64,000 nucleotides of DNA from Ophiodon elongatus (taxonomy: Eukaryota; Chordata; Actinopteri; Perciformes; Hexagrammidae). Numbering within the stretch: the stretch's first letter is position 1; each line of letters opens with the position of its first letter. Shown here in pieces: positions 50,501 to 62,200 of the stretch. A program made the position numbers and the translations under genes. Below the pieces are notes generated by a model. That model made no database searches and was not told the DNA's origin. It saw nothing but the letters and a program-made list of their open reading frames with translations. The stretch lies in the NCBI GenBank assembly GCA_016806645.1, contig JACSYO010000912.1, positions 2,042,001 to 2,106,000 on the forward strand. The letters are read 5' to 3'.

Positions 50501-53500
50501 CTTCATATGTTTCATCCATCAATGATAGCTGCGCTTATAGCAGAGGCAATAACTGATACGGTGTTAATGGTAATTATTAGTTGTTATTATTCAACATTAA
50601 GAACTGTAGAAAACTACAGTTTACATCCCAGCAGATGAATAGGAGCCAAATCTCTGTTCAATTCCACTTTAGTCTACTCCCACCCTGATATCTGGTCCCA
50701 TTAGTATTTAGGTCATACGGCATATGTGCTTTGAATTCAGGATTTTGTTGACCTGCTGAAGCTGTAGCAGGAAGGTTTAAGGAACTGGGTCATAACAGAT
50801 TGACACAGGTTAGGAGGTGGGTCTGTTTAAGGCAAGAACAGAAATGTAATTCTTTTGTCCTCATATCCAAACACAGGTATGTGTATATGGAATAGTTGTG
50901 TGTTTGCAATTGACAGAGTCTGTTCTGCCTTTTTTCTCTCTTCCTCTATGTCTTTTCTCTCTCTCAATCTTTCCCTCTCTCTTTCTCTCTCCTCTCTCTC
51001 TTTTCCTTTCCCACTTGCACTCCTTTAATGTCTCCCTCCTGATTTGGAGATGGCTCTGTCTCCCATGATGCACCAGCCCCAGGCAGCGGGGGCCCCGTGC
51101 AGGGCTGGCGCTCCTTTGCCAGCAGCTCTGCTTGCCTTTCTTCTTCTTCCCTTCATCGTGTCTACAAAGAGATGAGAGGAACAACAAAAAAAGAGTCAAA
51201 ATCAAGAAAGCCAGTGTGCCAAATAACAAAAAAGTAAGAAAGGGAGAGAGAGAAGCCGGTGCATATAGTTAAAGAAAAAGGAGGATAATGTGACTAGAGT
51301 ACCTCTGAGCTGCCCTGCATGCAGCCGGGAAATAAATTACTACTTCCCCTCAGATCTTCCCAGTATTTGACTCCTCTATCCTCTCCCTCCCTCTTTTCCC
51401 TCCTTCTGTCTCGCTCTCTCTCTCTCTCTCTCTGCCACCATTGCCACTTTACTAACGCACATCTCAATCCTCTCCCTCTTTTTTCATGCTGTTAATTTTG
51501 TCCCCCTCTCCCTTTTTTTATTCTCCTCTCCTCTCCTCCTCTCTTCTCTGTCGATATCTGGCTTTTATTCGGAGATTTAAAGCTGCGTGTCCCTCCCACC
51601 CCTAGTGTGCGTTTGATGTTTGACAAGGGCCCTTTGAAGTTTGCTGACTTCAGAGGCTGCCTAGCTGATGGCTTGGTTGGGCTACAGAGGGTGCAGGCAG
51701 GGGGCCTCCCCTCCGAGCGAGACCAACTGCTACCCCGCCATCGCTACCCCCTTCTCTCCTCCTCACCCACCAGCCTGGCACTGCCAAGGGCACTGGGTAT
51801 GAGAAGATCTGGGGAGGGATGGGCGGTGGAGAAGGTTCAGGTTAGCTCGAGGGCAAGGGCATCTGGATTAGGCCTGTTGGAATAGTAGCAGGCTTTTTGG
51901 AACAAGATAGGATGGTGGATTAGTGCAACATATTGCGTCTGTCAAAAACACTACGCAGTTACACTCGCACGCAGACACACACACTAAATTGTCCTTCCCC
52001 CTGTGTTGTTTATCCTGCAGAGGACACATCGGCTGCCTAAGGAGATGACCCCCGTTGAGCCCTCAGCCTTCGCGGCCCAGCTCATATCGCGGCTGGAGAA
52101 GCTGAAGCGAGAGCAGGACACCATGAGCTCGTTGGAGGAGAGGCTGCAGCAGATCCAGGAGGTACGGATGCACACAAACCTGACACTCCCACCAATATTA
52201 AGCATGGCTCCAACTTGGAAATTCTAACTTGTATCCAAGTTAACTCTGTACGATGGTTCCATATTGCACTACAAAAGCCTTTATGCCAGCTTTAGTATGT
52301 CGAAGAACAGGGGAAAGACCAAGGGATTTGAAAGTCTGTCTTGGTTTCGCTACTTCTTCCCTTTTCCTCTCAGTCCTCCACTCCTTCATCTGGAGGAACT
52401 TTCAAACTTATGTTTCTAGACACACTTGAAGCTCCTTCAAATAGTTAGCACTTAGATACTCTCCAGTGGCACGTTTGCTGAGTATGTGTAGTGCCAGTCT
52501 CTTTGTGCAGCACAGGCACACTCTGCATTATAGATGAAGCGCACCCAAAGCCTGTTAGCGAAGATAACAGTGTGGCAAAAAGGAAACTCAAATCAAGTTA
52601 TCCAGGCGTTTGCTCTCACTGACTTCAGAGGACGATAGATATAAGTTGGTGTAAGTTGAGACATAAATTCCTCTGCTTGCTGCCTTTCCCAATTGCAATT
52701 TTCTCAATTGCCTTAACTTTTTTTTAACTCTTTTCTTTGCCCGTCTAGGAGGAGGAACGGGAGGAGAGCGTTGACCTCACCAGCAGCACCTCCCTCCATC
52801 ACCCTCTGCTCCCGTCTGGCAGCCAATGCGAGGAAGACCCCCAGGCTATCCTGGACGAGCACCTATCCCGTGTCCTGAAGACACCTGGCTGCCAGTCACC
52901 AGGTGTGGTTCGGCACTCACCGCGCTCGCTCTCCCCAGAACGGACAGATGCTATGGTGTCCTCTGGCCACGGGCCCTTCTTTGGTGCTTATCCCGAGGCC
53001 GCCAAGGTTCTGATGACAGGCAAGCAGTCCACTAAGCACATCCACCACCACTACATTCACCACCACCATGCTGGCCTCAAGACCAAGGAGCAGATTGAGG
53101 CCGAGGCGGCTCAGCGCGTGCAGTGCCTCTGCCCTCCAGGGGGCGCCAATTATTCCGACTTCTCCCCCGCGTGAGTGTAACTTCTAAACTCTGCCGAGAC
53201 TAGCTGTCAGTCAAATTTGTACATTAGCCCGTAGTATCTTAGATTTTAAAGTTTTTCCCCAATTCTTCTTCCCCCAGTCGCTGCAGCACTTTGTCCAGAC
53301 GACCAGTCAAAGCCACCGACGAGGGCGTGTCTTCGCCACGTCTTCCCCTCGACGCCACCGACCGCTCTCAGAATGTTTGGCAGTGGATCCTAGAGAGTGA
53401 GAGGCAGGGCAAGCACAAGCCACACAGGTAAGTTTCGGTCTCAGGAGTCGCCACGTCGTCATTTGTGTCTCGTGTTCCCAGCTCATGTTGACCTTTTCTT

Positions 53501-54289
53501 TCCTAACAGCACTCAAGGCCTAAAGAAGTCCAACCCGCTTGACTCCAAGACTACTCTGCCCGGTCGGACTCACTCCTCCTGGGGCGGAGGCGGCATTGGC
53601 AGTGGGGCTCACCTCCGCGGCCACCACCCAGGCCACCCGTTCATCCAGGACCCGGCCATGCCACCCCTGCCCCCACCCAACACCCTGGCGCAGCTAGAGG
53701 AGGCCTGCCGCAGACTTGAAGAGGTCTCCAAGCCCCCGAAACAAAGGTACACACAGAGTTACATGTAAAACCAAAACTGCCGACATACTCCCCCGTCTTC
53801 CACACTTCATTGACCACATTTAGAACTCACTGTTTTGAATACCTTCATATTGATGTAATTATTCATTAGTCATTGATGTCTGCTCTTTCAACAGGCATTC
53901 AACAGGAGCCAGCAGCCTTCAGAGAGACAGGAGCCATCCAGCAGCTGCCTTGCCCACTGGAGGCAGCCCGCTAGCCAGTCCCGGACTCCAAGCAGACGAG
54001 TAAGGGCTTCTTTCTATTCCTTAACCTTTCTTCATTTCTTTCTCAATTGCTTTCTAGCTATTGAGCTTTCCACATTTCATTTCTCAGACACTTATACACT
54101 TTTGAGGTTTCCCTCTCTCGTCGAGCTTGTGTTTTCACCCTCTTCCTCACAGATTTTCTTGCTCTCCCCTTCAAAGAGAGATGTTGTGAGTCAGCAGAGC
54201 TATGTCTTTGAACTCCTCTTCTCTTGCTTTTTAATCATTTAAGATTAAACATGCTTTAATACGGAATCCTAACTACCCACCCGTCTCCC

Positions 54290-54329
<40 letters not shown>

Positions 54330-56890
54330 ACTGGAAACCAACAAAGATGTATTAAGTAGCCCCCGGTAACTCAAATTTATCGGCCCCCTTTGTACATTTG
54401 TTGGTGAATGGGTTGAGTGTTTGATGATAAGCTACAGCCACCTGACTGTGAGGCCTCTTTTATTTTTAATTGTTTGACCCTTGGGTGAGCCAGCTGTCTG
54501 TTGGCATCCTTAATTAATTATTCTCCAAAGATTCTTTGTCTACATTCAACAATCTGACTCCTTCTCCTACAAGTGCAGCTGTTTAAAACCGGTTTTAATT
54601 TTTCATTTTCAGGTCTAAGGAGCTAATGGTCACCTACTTCTTCTGTGGTGAGGAGATTCCTTATCGCAGCATGATGAAGACCCACTGCCTCACCCTGGGA
54701 CACTTCAAGGAACAGCTTAGCAAGAAAGGCAACTACCGGTAATTATGAATCCATGACAGCACACAAATCAAAGTACTGGCTCATACTTGTACAGATGTTC
54801 TTTCACACCTGTTTGAATGAGGGTGTTGCTGGACCAGGATTAGTTATCTTTGTATGTATGAGCATTTGTTATTGTACTTGTATATGCTTGTCTGCTGAGT
54901 GTCAGTGTGAAATACTGGAGCCTGATAGTTGAAAAGAAACTGGGCTGATCCGCTATATTCAGAGCTTACAAAGAGAGGGGGGAGAAGAGGGGTTCTGGAG
55001 CAAATTTTTTCCCCACATCTGGTACTGATTTCCATGGTAAGGCAGCCTTAATAAATATGGCTTTGAAGACTGGGCCATTTTATTTTGTGTACAAAGACCA
55101 TTGCAAGGCCTTCAAATTCCTCCTCCACACTATTGCATCAGGCATTAAAATCAAATGCCGCAAGCACCGTCTTCTGTTCACGACTGATTGCAGTCAACAC
55201 ACCAGAAATACCTCCTGTCAATGTCAGAAGATGTGGGGGAATTCCTAAACAAAGTAAGGACTTCTTATAAGTAATTTAAAACACAACATGACATTTATAT
55301 CGGGACGTCCAGGCTTTATTTAGTAACTGTTGGAGTACTGCATAGGTTGTATGCCACTGAAAAGACACAAAGCCTGCATGCCCATGACATCAGCATTAAG
55401 TTACAGCCACATCTGCTTGTTAGGCAAGAGAGAAGGCCTGCAAACAAGTCATTGCACCGCTGCTATCCCATAACTCTTCAGCGAGCGAATGAGAAGGGGG
55501 AGGTGGGGATGAAGCGTCTGGCTTCAATGGCAGCAGAATGTGTGGAGTTGGTTAATTTGGACATGGCAGCAGTACAGTGGAGAACAGTACGCTGCAACTC
55601 TGCCAGACAATATTAGTGCCAGATGTTGCAAAGAGAGAAAAATCCTGCCACATAAAACATGTTCCAATGGTAAGACTCCTTCTGTCACTCTGTGTCTCAC
55701 TCTCTGAAACAAAGTGATGACTTTGAACTATTTGTGAATGATAATGTAGCATTCTCTTCAGAAGAAAAAAATAAAAAATCCAGCCAATTAAATTGAAGGG
55801 TAATGCATTTATTTGGTTTCTACTAATGAAGATGAAAAGGCTAAATCCAAAGCTTTTCGCTGTTGTAGAAGCTTTGCTGAAATGCCATATCATTAAACAA
55901 AGCCATCACCCCTCCGCCACATTGCTGCACACTTGAGTAGAAAGTCTTGCAGCTGTGGTAACGCAACCTCCTCCTTCGTTTGTGTGTAATTACAATCAAC
56001 ATGGCAAATAAAACTGTATGTGTACGTTTTTGTACACCCCTCCTTACATGTGTTGTTTGAATGACTCTAAGCTGAGCGATTGCTCATAAAACAGCTTTTT
56101 TATTCTCCCTTTTTTTCTTTTTTTTTTGTATTCTGAACGCAGGCACACATGGGTAAAATGAGGCATTTTTCCATTACAAAGCTTATCATTAAATCCCCTC
56201 CCGCTGATCTTTTTGCTGGGTTGAAAGTAGAGAGGAGAAATCATTAGGAGCTCCAGGAGACTTCACAGTCACTGGGACCAAGCTAACCCTGGGAGTTATC
56301 TCTGCTTGAGAGAAGAAGAAGAGTGGGCTAGCTAGGTGACCTGTGACCTCCAGGAGACTGTCTGAGCGGTCACCCCCCCTCCCCTTTCCCCCCTCCCAGG
56401 GTAAAGCCCCTCAGGCTGGGCCCACATCCAACCTATCACACCCACTCACCGAGCCAGAGAAGGCCTGCGCTCCGCTTCCCCCCGCTTTCTTCCCTTCCCG
56501 CTCCCTCTTTTTCCCTCTGTTCTCCGCTGGTGATCGGAAAGCTGCCCGAAGTGTGTGTGTCTGCGATGGCGAGTGTGGATAAGGGGGAAACATAGGGCGT
56601 GTTTATGTGCAGGCAGCGGAGTGTGTTCTTGCAGTCACAGGCAGACTCTCAGGCACCTGAAATGCCAACCTGTGTGACAGAAAGGCCCTTCATTTGACAG
56701 CCAGCCCAATTAGAAGCCAAGGGGACACAGAAAGGGAGGGGGTCAATGCTGAAGAGAGAGGAGAGGAGATGGGGGGGAGGGGCTAAAGACAGCCTCTAAT
56801 TAACCCTTCAACTTTAATAAGACCTTGCAAAACAGATAGGTATCTGTAGAATGGTCAGCAGTGGCTGAGGAGACAAGCACACATGGATGA

Positions 56891-56940
<50 letters not shown>

Positions 56941-57466
56941 GCGCTTTTTCTAGCAGCTGGAATTATCACAGGGAGTGTTTAAACGGAGGGTTCAGCTCTG
57001 TTTGTGCAGCGGTGTGATGTGGAGTCAGGCTCTGCCTTTGAAGTGTGCAGGGATGGCATTGAAGGCTATGACTAAGTTATTTTGCGCAGGATCCATTTCT
57101 GGCTCTCAGAGTGTGTGTGTTTGTGTTTGATTTGGACTAAAGGGAGTTGTGCGCGAGCATGTAAATGGAAGTAGTTGTGTAGGTGCCTCAAAGCAGTTTA
57201 AAACACGATGAAATGCATCAGATGCCCTCCTGCTGCCACTCTGTCAGTTTTCATTTGAGTTCAATTTGAGTTTTTTTCACTTACACCAACGCTCAACATC
57301 TTCTAATCACGGGCCTCTCTCTTTGTTTTTCCTGCTCAGGTACTACTTCAAGAAAGCCAGTGATGAGTTTGAGTGCGGTGCCGTGTTCGAGGAGGTGTGG
57401 GAGGATGCCAGTGTGTTGCCCATGTATGAGAGCAAGATCCTGGGCAAGGTGGAGAGGATGGACTAA
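43751..57466 (+). CDS. axin2: axin2 (conductin), Wnt destruction-complex scaffold; complete 10-coding-exon CDS
   Basis: Seen: joining 43751-44586, 47164-47304, 50015-50117, 52021-52161, 52749-53170, 53278-53427, 53510-53746, 53895-53999, 54613-54738 and 57340-57466 gives 2,388 nt in one frame, 795 residues plus TAA, all introns GT-AG. Modules in order: tankyrase-binding N terminus (FREDAPRPPVPGEEGE, residues 13-28), RGS domain (about 89-211), GSK3-binding helix VEPSAFAAQLISRLEKLK (372-389), beta-catenin helix AILDEHLSRVLKTPG (440-454), His-rich stretch (504-514), DIX domain (713-795). Known of the family: Axin2 scaffolds APC, GSK3, CK1 and beta-catenin in the cytoplasm, promotes beta-catenin degradation, and is itself a Wnt target. 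FREDAPRPP and RRNEDGLGEPEG match Axin2 rather than Axin1. Length is slightly below human AXIN2 (843 residues). The ATG at 43751 has a purine at -3, and an in-frame TGA lies upstream at 43682-43684. No frameshift or missing module is seen. Confidence 0.97.
44637..44662 (+). repeat. (GT)n microsatellite in axin2 intron 2
   Basis: 13 GT units, about 50 bp downstream of the exon 2 donor. Confidence 0.9.
44840..44877 (+). repeat. GGGGTGGA minisatellite / G-run array
   Basis: Six runs of three or four G separated by 1-5 nt, made of near-identical GGGGTGGA units. Confidence 0.9.
47164..47304 (+). CDS. axin2: axin2 coding exon 3
   Basis: Residues 279-326. The acceptor follows a T-rich tract (tttttgcag) and the donor is a perfect gtaagt. 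The exon encodes the very conserved block SGYIFAPATSANDSEISSDA and the Ser/Asp-rich DDSMSMTDSSV segment, which matches vertebrate Axin2 almost residue for residue. The exon is 141 nt and phase 2 at both ends, so skipping it would keep the frame. Confidence 0.96.
47305..50014 (+). other. axin2 intron 3
   Basis: 2,710 nt, donor gtaagt, acceptor tttttttaacag. It contains two G-runs at 49062-49096. Otherwise it is unique-looking sequence with no recognisable coding segment. Confidence 0.85.
50015..50117 (+). CDS. axin2: axin2 coding exon 4
   Basis: Residues 326-360, reading VDGIPPYKLGTKKQLQRDIH and onward to PHFP. The acceptor is tttttttaacag and the donor is CCT|gtaagt, phase 0. This is the basic segment just before the GSK3-binding region and is strongly conserved in Axins. 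Confidence 0.96.
50118..52020 (+). other. axin2 intron 4
   Basis: 1,903 nt. It holds a C-rich tract at 50375-50404 and long pyrimidine-rich stretches at 50930-51010 and 51360-51560. An open frame at about 51607-51885 lies just upstream of exon 5, but it lacks a downstream donor and has no recognised homology. Confidence 0.85.
52021..52161 (+). CDS. axin2: axin2 coding exon 5: GSK3-binding helix
   Basis: Residues 361-407, phase 0 at both ends (141 nt). It begins RTHRLPKEMTPVEP and contains the amphipathic helix VEPSAFAAQLISRLEKLK that docks on GSK3 in the family, followed by a Glu/Gln-rich helix LEERLQQIQE. The acceptor is tatcctgcag and the donor is GAG|gtacgg. Confidence 0.96.
52749..53170 (+). 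CDS. axin2: axin2 coding exon 6: beta-catenin-binding helix and His-rich linker
   Basis: Residues 408-547 plus two bases of Ala548. It contains the beta-catenin-binding helix (AILDEHLSRVLKTPG, 440-454), a proline/serine linker with SP dipeptides that could be kinase targets, the run HIHHHYIHHHH (504-514), and the conserved KTKEQIEAEAAQRVQCLCP. The acceptor is ccgtctag and the donor gtgagt. Human AXIN2 has a longer His-rich insertion here, which accounts for part of the length difference. Confidence 0.96.
53278..53427 (+). CDS. axin2: axin2 coding exon 7
   Basis: Residues 548-597 plus two bases of Ser598. It carries the conserved motif SQNVWQWILESERQ (578-591), matching human SQDVWQWMLESERQ. 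It is flanked by short introns of 107 and 82 nt, the acceptor is cttcccccag and the donor gtaagt. The N-terminal half (Arg/Ser/Pro-rich) is shorter than in human. Confidence 0.94.
53510..53746 (+). CDS. axin2: axin2 coding exon 8
   Basis: Residues 598-676 plus two bases of Arg677. A Gly/His-rich stretch leads into the conserved block DPAMPPLPPPNTLAQLEEAC and onward through RRLEEVSKPPKQR. The acceptor is tcctaacag and the donor CAAAG|gtacac. The exon lies 82 nt after exon 7. Confidence 0.95.
53895..53999 (+). CDS. axin2: axin2 coding exon 9
   Basis: Residues 677-711 plus two bases of Glu712; 105 nt, phase 2 at both ends, so it can be skipped in frame. It encodes a poorly conserved Ser/Pro/Ala-rich linker before the DIX domain. 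It is identified by position, acceptor (tttcaacag), donor (gtaagg) and the frame it keeps between exons 8 and 10, and less by sequence. Confidence 0.9.
54291..54328 (+). repeat. (AC)n microsatellite in axin2 intron 9
   Basis: 19 AC units. Confidence 0.95.
54613..54738 (+). CDS. axin2: axin2 coding exon 10: DIX domain, first half
   Basis: Residues 712-753 plus two bases of Arg754. It begins the DIX domain (ELMVTYFFCGEEIPYRSMMK, then LTLGHFKEQLSKKGNYR). DIX domains polymerise head to tail with Axin and Dishevelled. The acceptor is tcattttcag and the donor CG|gtaatt. Confidence 0.96.
54739..57339 (+). other. axin2 intron 10
   Basis: 2,601 nt, splitting the DIX domain. It contains a perfect DR1-type repeat at 56337-56349, a C-rich block at 56371-56400, and an (AC)n/GCGCGC tract at 56893-56944. 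No extra exon is supported. Confidence 0.85.
56893..56944 (+). repeat. (AC)n-GCGCGC tract in axin2 intron 10
   Basis: About 23 CA units followed by GCGCGC. Confidence 0.95.
57340..57466 (+). CDS. axin2: axin2 coding exon 11: DIX domain, second half, and stop
   Basis: Residues 754-795 and TAA. The sequence YYFKKASDEFECGAVFEEVW followed by LPMYESKILGKVERMD is the typical Axin C terminus; human ends GRILGKVERID. The acceptor is cctgctcag after a pyrimidine-rich tract. Confidence 0.96.
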
Positions 57467-59242
57467 AAGCCACTTTGTTGCCAACCAGCCAACGCCCTTC
57501 CTCGCCCAACCAAAAGCTAAACTGTCCCGAAAAAAATTGAGCAAGAGACTCTTTGTAATTAACAGAAAATACTCTGGACTCCTGTTTTTGTTTTTTTTTG
57601 TTTTGTTTTTATCTTCTATTTCTTAATATTAAGCTAAACAGAGTTAATATATCCAGCACAAGAGGAGTGTTTGAAGGAAGACGAGCCAATGAAGTATGTC
57701 GAACCCAGAGGAGGTGCCGCCCCTCCCTGACTTTATCAACCAATCAGCCTTAGAAACACAAGGGAATGACACGAGAGACTTTAAAAGACCAATACAAGGA
57801 TGACGATGATGATGATGAAGATGAAGATGATTGGAGGCCAGTGGGGGGGAGACCCCGCCTCTTCTTGAATATAACCACTGAAGATATAGATGACTGTTTT
57901 GTTGTGATGTGATGAGAGACTGATGGTGCGTTTACGCCAAGTGCAACGGACGAGCAGGTGCTGAAGACACAGTGCCACCAACCTGCTCTTAACGTTACAC
58001 TCAACATCGTTACAAAAACGTCTGTACATGTGCATATACATACATGCATATATGTATATATACATGTATTATATATATAGATGCTTTTTGTCTTGAGTTG
58101 AAAGTTTTTAAGTATTTATTGAAAAAAACCAACCCACTCTTTTCCCTGTTTTTAAAAACCTGTGTCCCTCCCCCTCCCTATTCCAGCCAATGGGCAAGCT
58201 GCTTTGAATGTTGGGAGAATACTGTGGTGATATTGTTATGTGTTTGTTTTTGTCTGTTTTTACTTTACACAAAGGATGTGACACTAGCCTAGCACCTCCC
58301 ATAGCCTTGTAGCCCTGTCTGATCCAAACTAACAACCTTAGCAGTGGTCTTGTCTGAGGCGCACTCTCTCCTCTATTCTAATGGTCAATCCCAGTCTTAT
58401 ATGCTGCTGATAATTTGTAATGTTTGTCACACTAGTATTTCCTCTCCCTCGTTCTCCCCCTCCCTCTCTTTTTCTCTCAGTCCGGCGACAGAGCTCAATC
58501 TTTTTTGTTGTGCCTTTGTTTGTAAACCAGGCATTGCACGAGGGCAGGGGGTTAAAAACAGTTGCAGATACACACAGAGAGGAGACCTGGAGCACAAGCT
58601 GTACCATCTAATAATGGCAGTGTTTACAGCCCGCACACTAAAATAACTTGTGCTAACAAGAACAAGTTTGGGTCACTGAGAATGGCTTCTCGAAGGAAGT
58701 CAGCTAGTGTGTCAAAAAACACAAAAAAAAAAAGAAGAAAAAAAACCTGAACGTTGAAGAATTATGGCTCCAATATCCTATGAATGTTGTTACAGTAACA
58801 TCGTATATAGCAGAGCTCCTGTATACATTGTAATTATGCATTCTGAAGTATGGATACTGACACATGTGATGCACACATAGAGTACACACACACACACACA
58901 CGCAAACAGTACACACACAGTATCTCTGGTGTTTTATGAGTACAGCACCTGTGCCTACATGGATGCCATACCATGTGCTACCCTGTTTCAGGGTTTTAAT
59001 ATATATCCCTTGGTTTTCAGAAGGGTTTTATGTTGAAAAGATATTTTTATGCTTTTAATAATATCCTGTAATCATGTTATTTTGTTTTGTTTTTACACCA
59101 CGGCCTTTTTTTGTTTCATTATATCTAAACTGTAAATTATACATTATATAAAGAGTTTCATTTAAAGATTTACATGGACCTATAATTATTGTAATTATTG
59201 AGAGATGTAGCCTTTATTAAAGTTTTATATTTTTCAAATGAA
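57467..59242 (+). other. axin2: axin2 3' UTR
   Basis: Runs from the stop codon to the probable cleavage zone. It contains a (GAT)n-like stretch at about 57799-57831, an A-run near 58722-58744, a CA-rich stretch at about 58885-58918, and an AT-rich distal 300 nt. The variant poly(A) signal ATTAAA at 59216-59221 is followed about 25-40 nt on by a GU-rich stretch (tgttgtgtctgg). No AATAAA was found earlier, so a 3' UTR of about 1.78 kb is favoured; the exact end is not determined. Confidence 0.75.
59216..59221 (+). terminator. axin2 polyadenylation signal (ATTAAA)
   Basis: The second-commonest vertebrate poly(A) hexamer, in an AT-rich context, with a GU-rich downstream element beginning about 59248. 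Cleavage is expected at about 59235-59245. Confidence 0.75.
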
Positions 59243-62200
59243 AGCTGTTGTGTCTGGATTTGCTTCTTTCATGATTGTCCAGAATAACCTGTGAGTCGTT
59301 TTCACTGCACTTCTAATGTCATCATGATACATTTTCTTATATCATGGTCTGTCTGAATCCTCGATTCTGAGTGAAACTGGCTGTTAAAAGTACAAAATTA
59401 ATACGCAGGCTAAAAACAATTCTGAATATCTCATTTACAGTGCTGATGTTATTTCTCCAGCGCCTCATCCTCAGAACACTGCAGAGTTGCGACTCAAGCT
59501 GCCAGAAGTAAATTAAACTGCCCCTCTGAACTTACGGATCCTTTGTATATTATAAGCGATTGTTCTCGTTGTCATTCGCTATTCAACTTGCTACTCCAGG
59601 CCGTGGCCGACCGTACACAAGTCAAACTATTGATATTGATTTGGGACAATGGCTGAATAGCTGGCTAATGTTGTTGTTAAACACTCTTGTCAACTTATTT
59701 TCACAATTTTTCAACCATACACAATGTTACTGATGTTGACTCTTGTTCGCACAACGTTAGCTTTATGCTAGCGCTAAGCCAATCAAGATTTCGTGAAACT
59801 TGATATTGATGTGTGCCAGTGACATGGCTGGATAATTAGCTATATTTATTTTTTTTTTATTTATTTTTTTTTAAATCGTGCTAGCTTAACATTAGCTTTC
59901 TGGCTCAAGTTGAGCAGGACTTTATCTCCTGTTGCCAAGTCGTATCTGAGGTTCGTCCTATTTACTGGTGTAGTAGTAGTGACCAACGTTTCCATAGCAT
60001 AAGAACCTTATGGTATGGTAATGATTGTTCCAAGTATTAAAACCCCAGGTGTTACATGGGATTAGGAAAAGTTTTGATGGAAAAACGCATGAAAATATAC
60101 GGTCTTAATTCTTCTTTAATTTGGCAAGTGACCAAAGTACCTTTATACGCTGTCAAGTCAAAGTCAAGGAGGGTTAGAAGAGGAGCTGTCATGTGTCATG
60201 TCATGGGGTAGAACAAATGCGCAATCTGGTCTTTACTGGGCGAAAGGCTTTCGAGCTGACGCACAATCATAGACATGAGGATGATTGATGTGTGTCACTG
60301 AGGTGTCAGCAGGGAGGGTGTTGTAGTAGCCTGCTTTATGGGTGAGAATCAAAATTCTGCAATTATTAAAAAGAACTTTAATGAAATACCATAAACAAAT
60401 GGCAAACAAAATGAATGTTGTCAGGCCAAGTGCACCCAAAGAGCACCTGAGTGGGCGCCATTCCTTTAGCTCTAGCACTACCTGCTGTATCCCTCCAACC
60501 GGCCCAGTCACATGTGCCGTACCCCACAGCTCAAGACCGGGTCCCAGCCTTCATTCCATAACATTGGTCGCAGTGCAGATCTCCTGGAGGCTGGTCGGGT
60601 ATGCGATGTCAGGTGGAAGCAGCAGAACGTGAAAGTGCCAGCAGACAATTTATTTCGCCCCCCCCCCCCACCCCTCCCCCACACCGACTGTTGTTCTTCT
60701 CTGTTGTCCTCCATAGCGCTCTGCTAGTAGCATCGTGGATTCTGCACGGCACTTCCACACTTTAAAATCCGATTTGAGCTGGACTGAGACGCATCTGTAG
60801 AAATCCATTTCAAACCTCTCAAATGCGGTTTGGATCTGATTTTCAGAAATCACATGTGTTATTTTTGCTGTCCAGACTTGCAGACTTGATTGTAACCAGA
60901 CTAAAGCAGTCTGGATACAATCTGAATGTGCCAAAAAATGGATTTGGGCAGGCTGTCTGAACGAGGCCTTTGACAAGCCCCATACAATTGGAACATTATT
61001 GGTATGATTCTGGGCAGAGACCTTTGTTGCCTGTTATATCTTCTCCTGCTGGGCAAAAAGCCAAAAATATTATCTCAAAAGGATCAGGCTTGGGTCCTGG
61101 TAATATTCCACTTTTAAGGAATACTGTAAGAGTCGTGTAAACAACTGTGATGATTGTTAAAACCAAACAAACAAATCAATATCAGCTGTTCAATTGTAAA
61201 TGCAACACTTTAGCTAAATTATAAGAAATATTGAAGAGTGAAAATCTCACTCCACCCCATGCTTCCGTGAAATGATAGCCTATCTATTGAAAATGACAGC
61301 ATTTTCTAAGTATGGCAGTATGTAACCTGTTGTTAAATACTTACAAGAATTATTCTTGACAGTTATCTGCTTTCTGTATAACCTGCATGTCTTTCTCAGT
61401 AATGAAGAACATAAAATGTTGGAGTCGTCATCATTGAAGCGGTACAGTAGCGTGGTGCCATGATCGTGCCACGACGCAGATTGAAGGCGGAGAGGTGATT
61501 CTTCATTTGAACCAAATGATTAATGAAAATAAGTCTTGTGGTCGCGTCACACAGTCAGAAGTTTCACAACCTTAAAAACGTGTCTCTGTACTAGGAAAAT
61601 ATCTGAAGTTTAAATTTGTGAACGTAAGCTGTTAATTCACTGCGTAAACAGAAATCACTTAAAGCCTGTAACCTTTTGATGTGTTACAGTCCCTCAGTGG
61701 TTAAATGTGCGCCTTCAGTACTCAGCACTGTATACAACACTTAAATGGGAGATATTTAGCATGGAAATGGGGGCATCGGCTAATTGGTCCTATTAAAGAG
61801 CAATGAGGACCAGTGCATACTCTCTGACAGTCAACACAAACATTAATGAAGCACCCTGCACCCCCTATTAGACGGCCTCGCCATGTTTGCCTCAATTATC
61901 CGACTTTATTTTAGCGGTGGTGGTGGGTGGGTGGGTGGGGAGGGGGGGGGATTTATTCAGTGGTGGGGAGTGCGCGCTGTTTTCTGCGTGCAGACTCACT
62001 CACTTGTACGGCTCACTTCAAATTGTTGACATAAAAAGAAACTTGCAATTGGCGAAAAGCAGAGGTAGCCACGTAACAAAGATAACAGCAGTCATTACTG
62101 ACAAGCTTTCACTTCCCACAAAATGATTTTCTCATTTCTTTCTCCCCTGGTAGCTGTTCCTGGCAATAAGGCAAAAAAGAGGAGGAAAAACAGACAAGCC

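Noticed and set aside
51607..51885. 92-residue open frame in intron 4, preceded by a pyrimidine tract and AG
   Set aside because: No donor follows that would keep the axin2 frame, exons 4 and 5 join directly in phase 0 as in other Axins, and the translation has no known match.
52905..53174. Separate gene starting inside axin2 exon 6
   Set aside because: Its frame is the axin2 frame (His-rich region and KTKEQIEAEA); it is part of exon 6.
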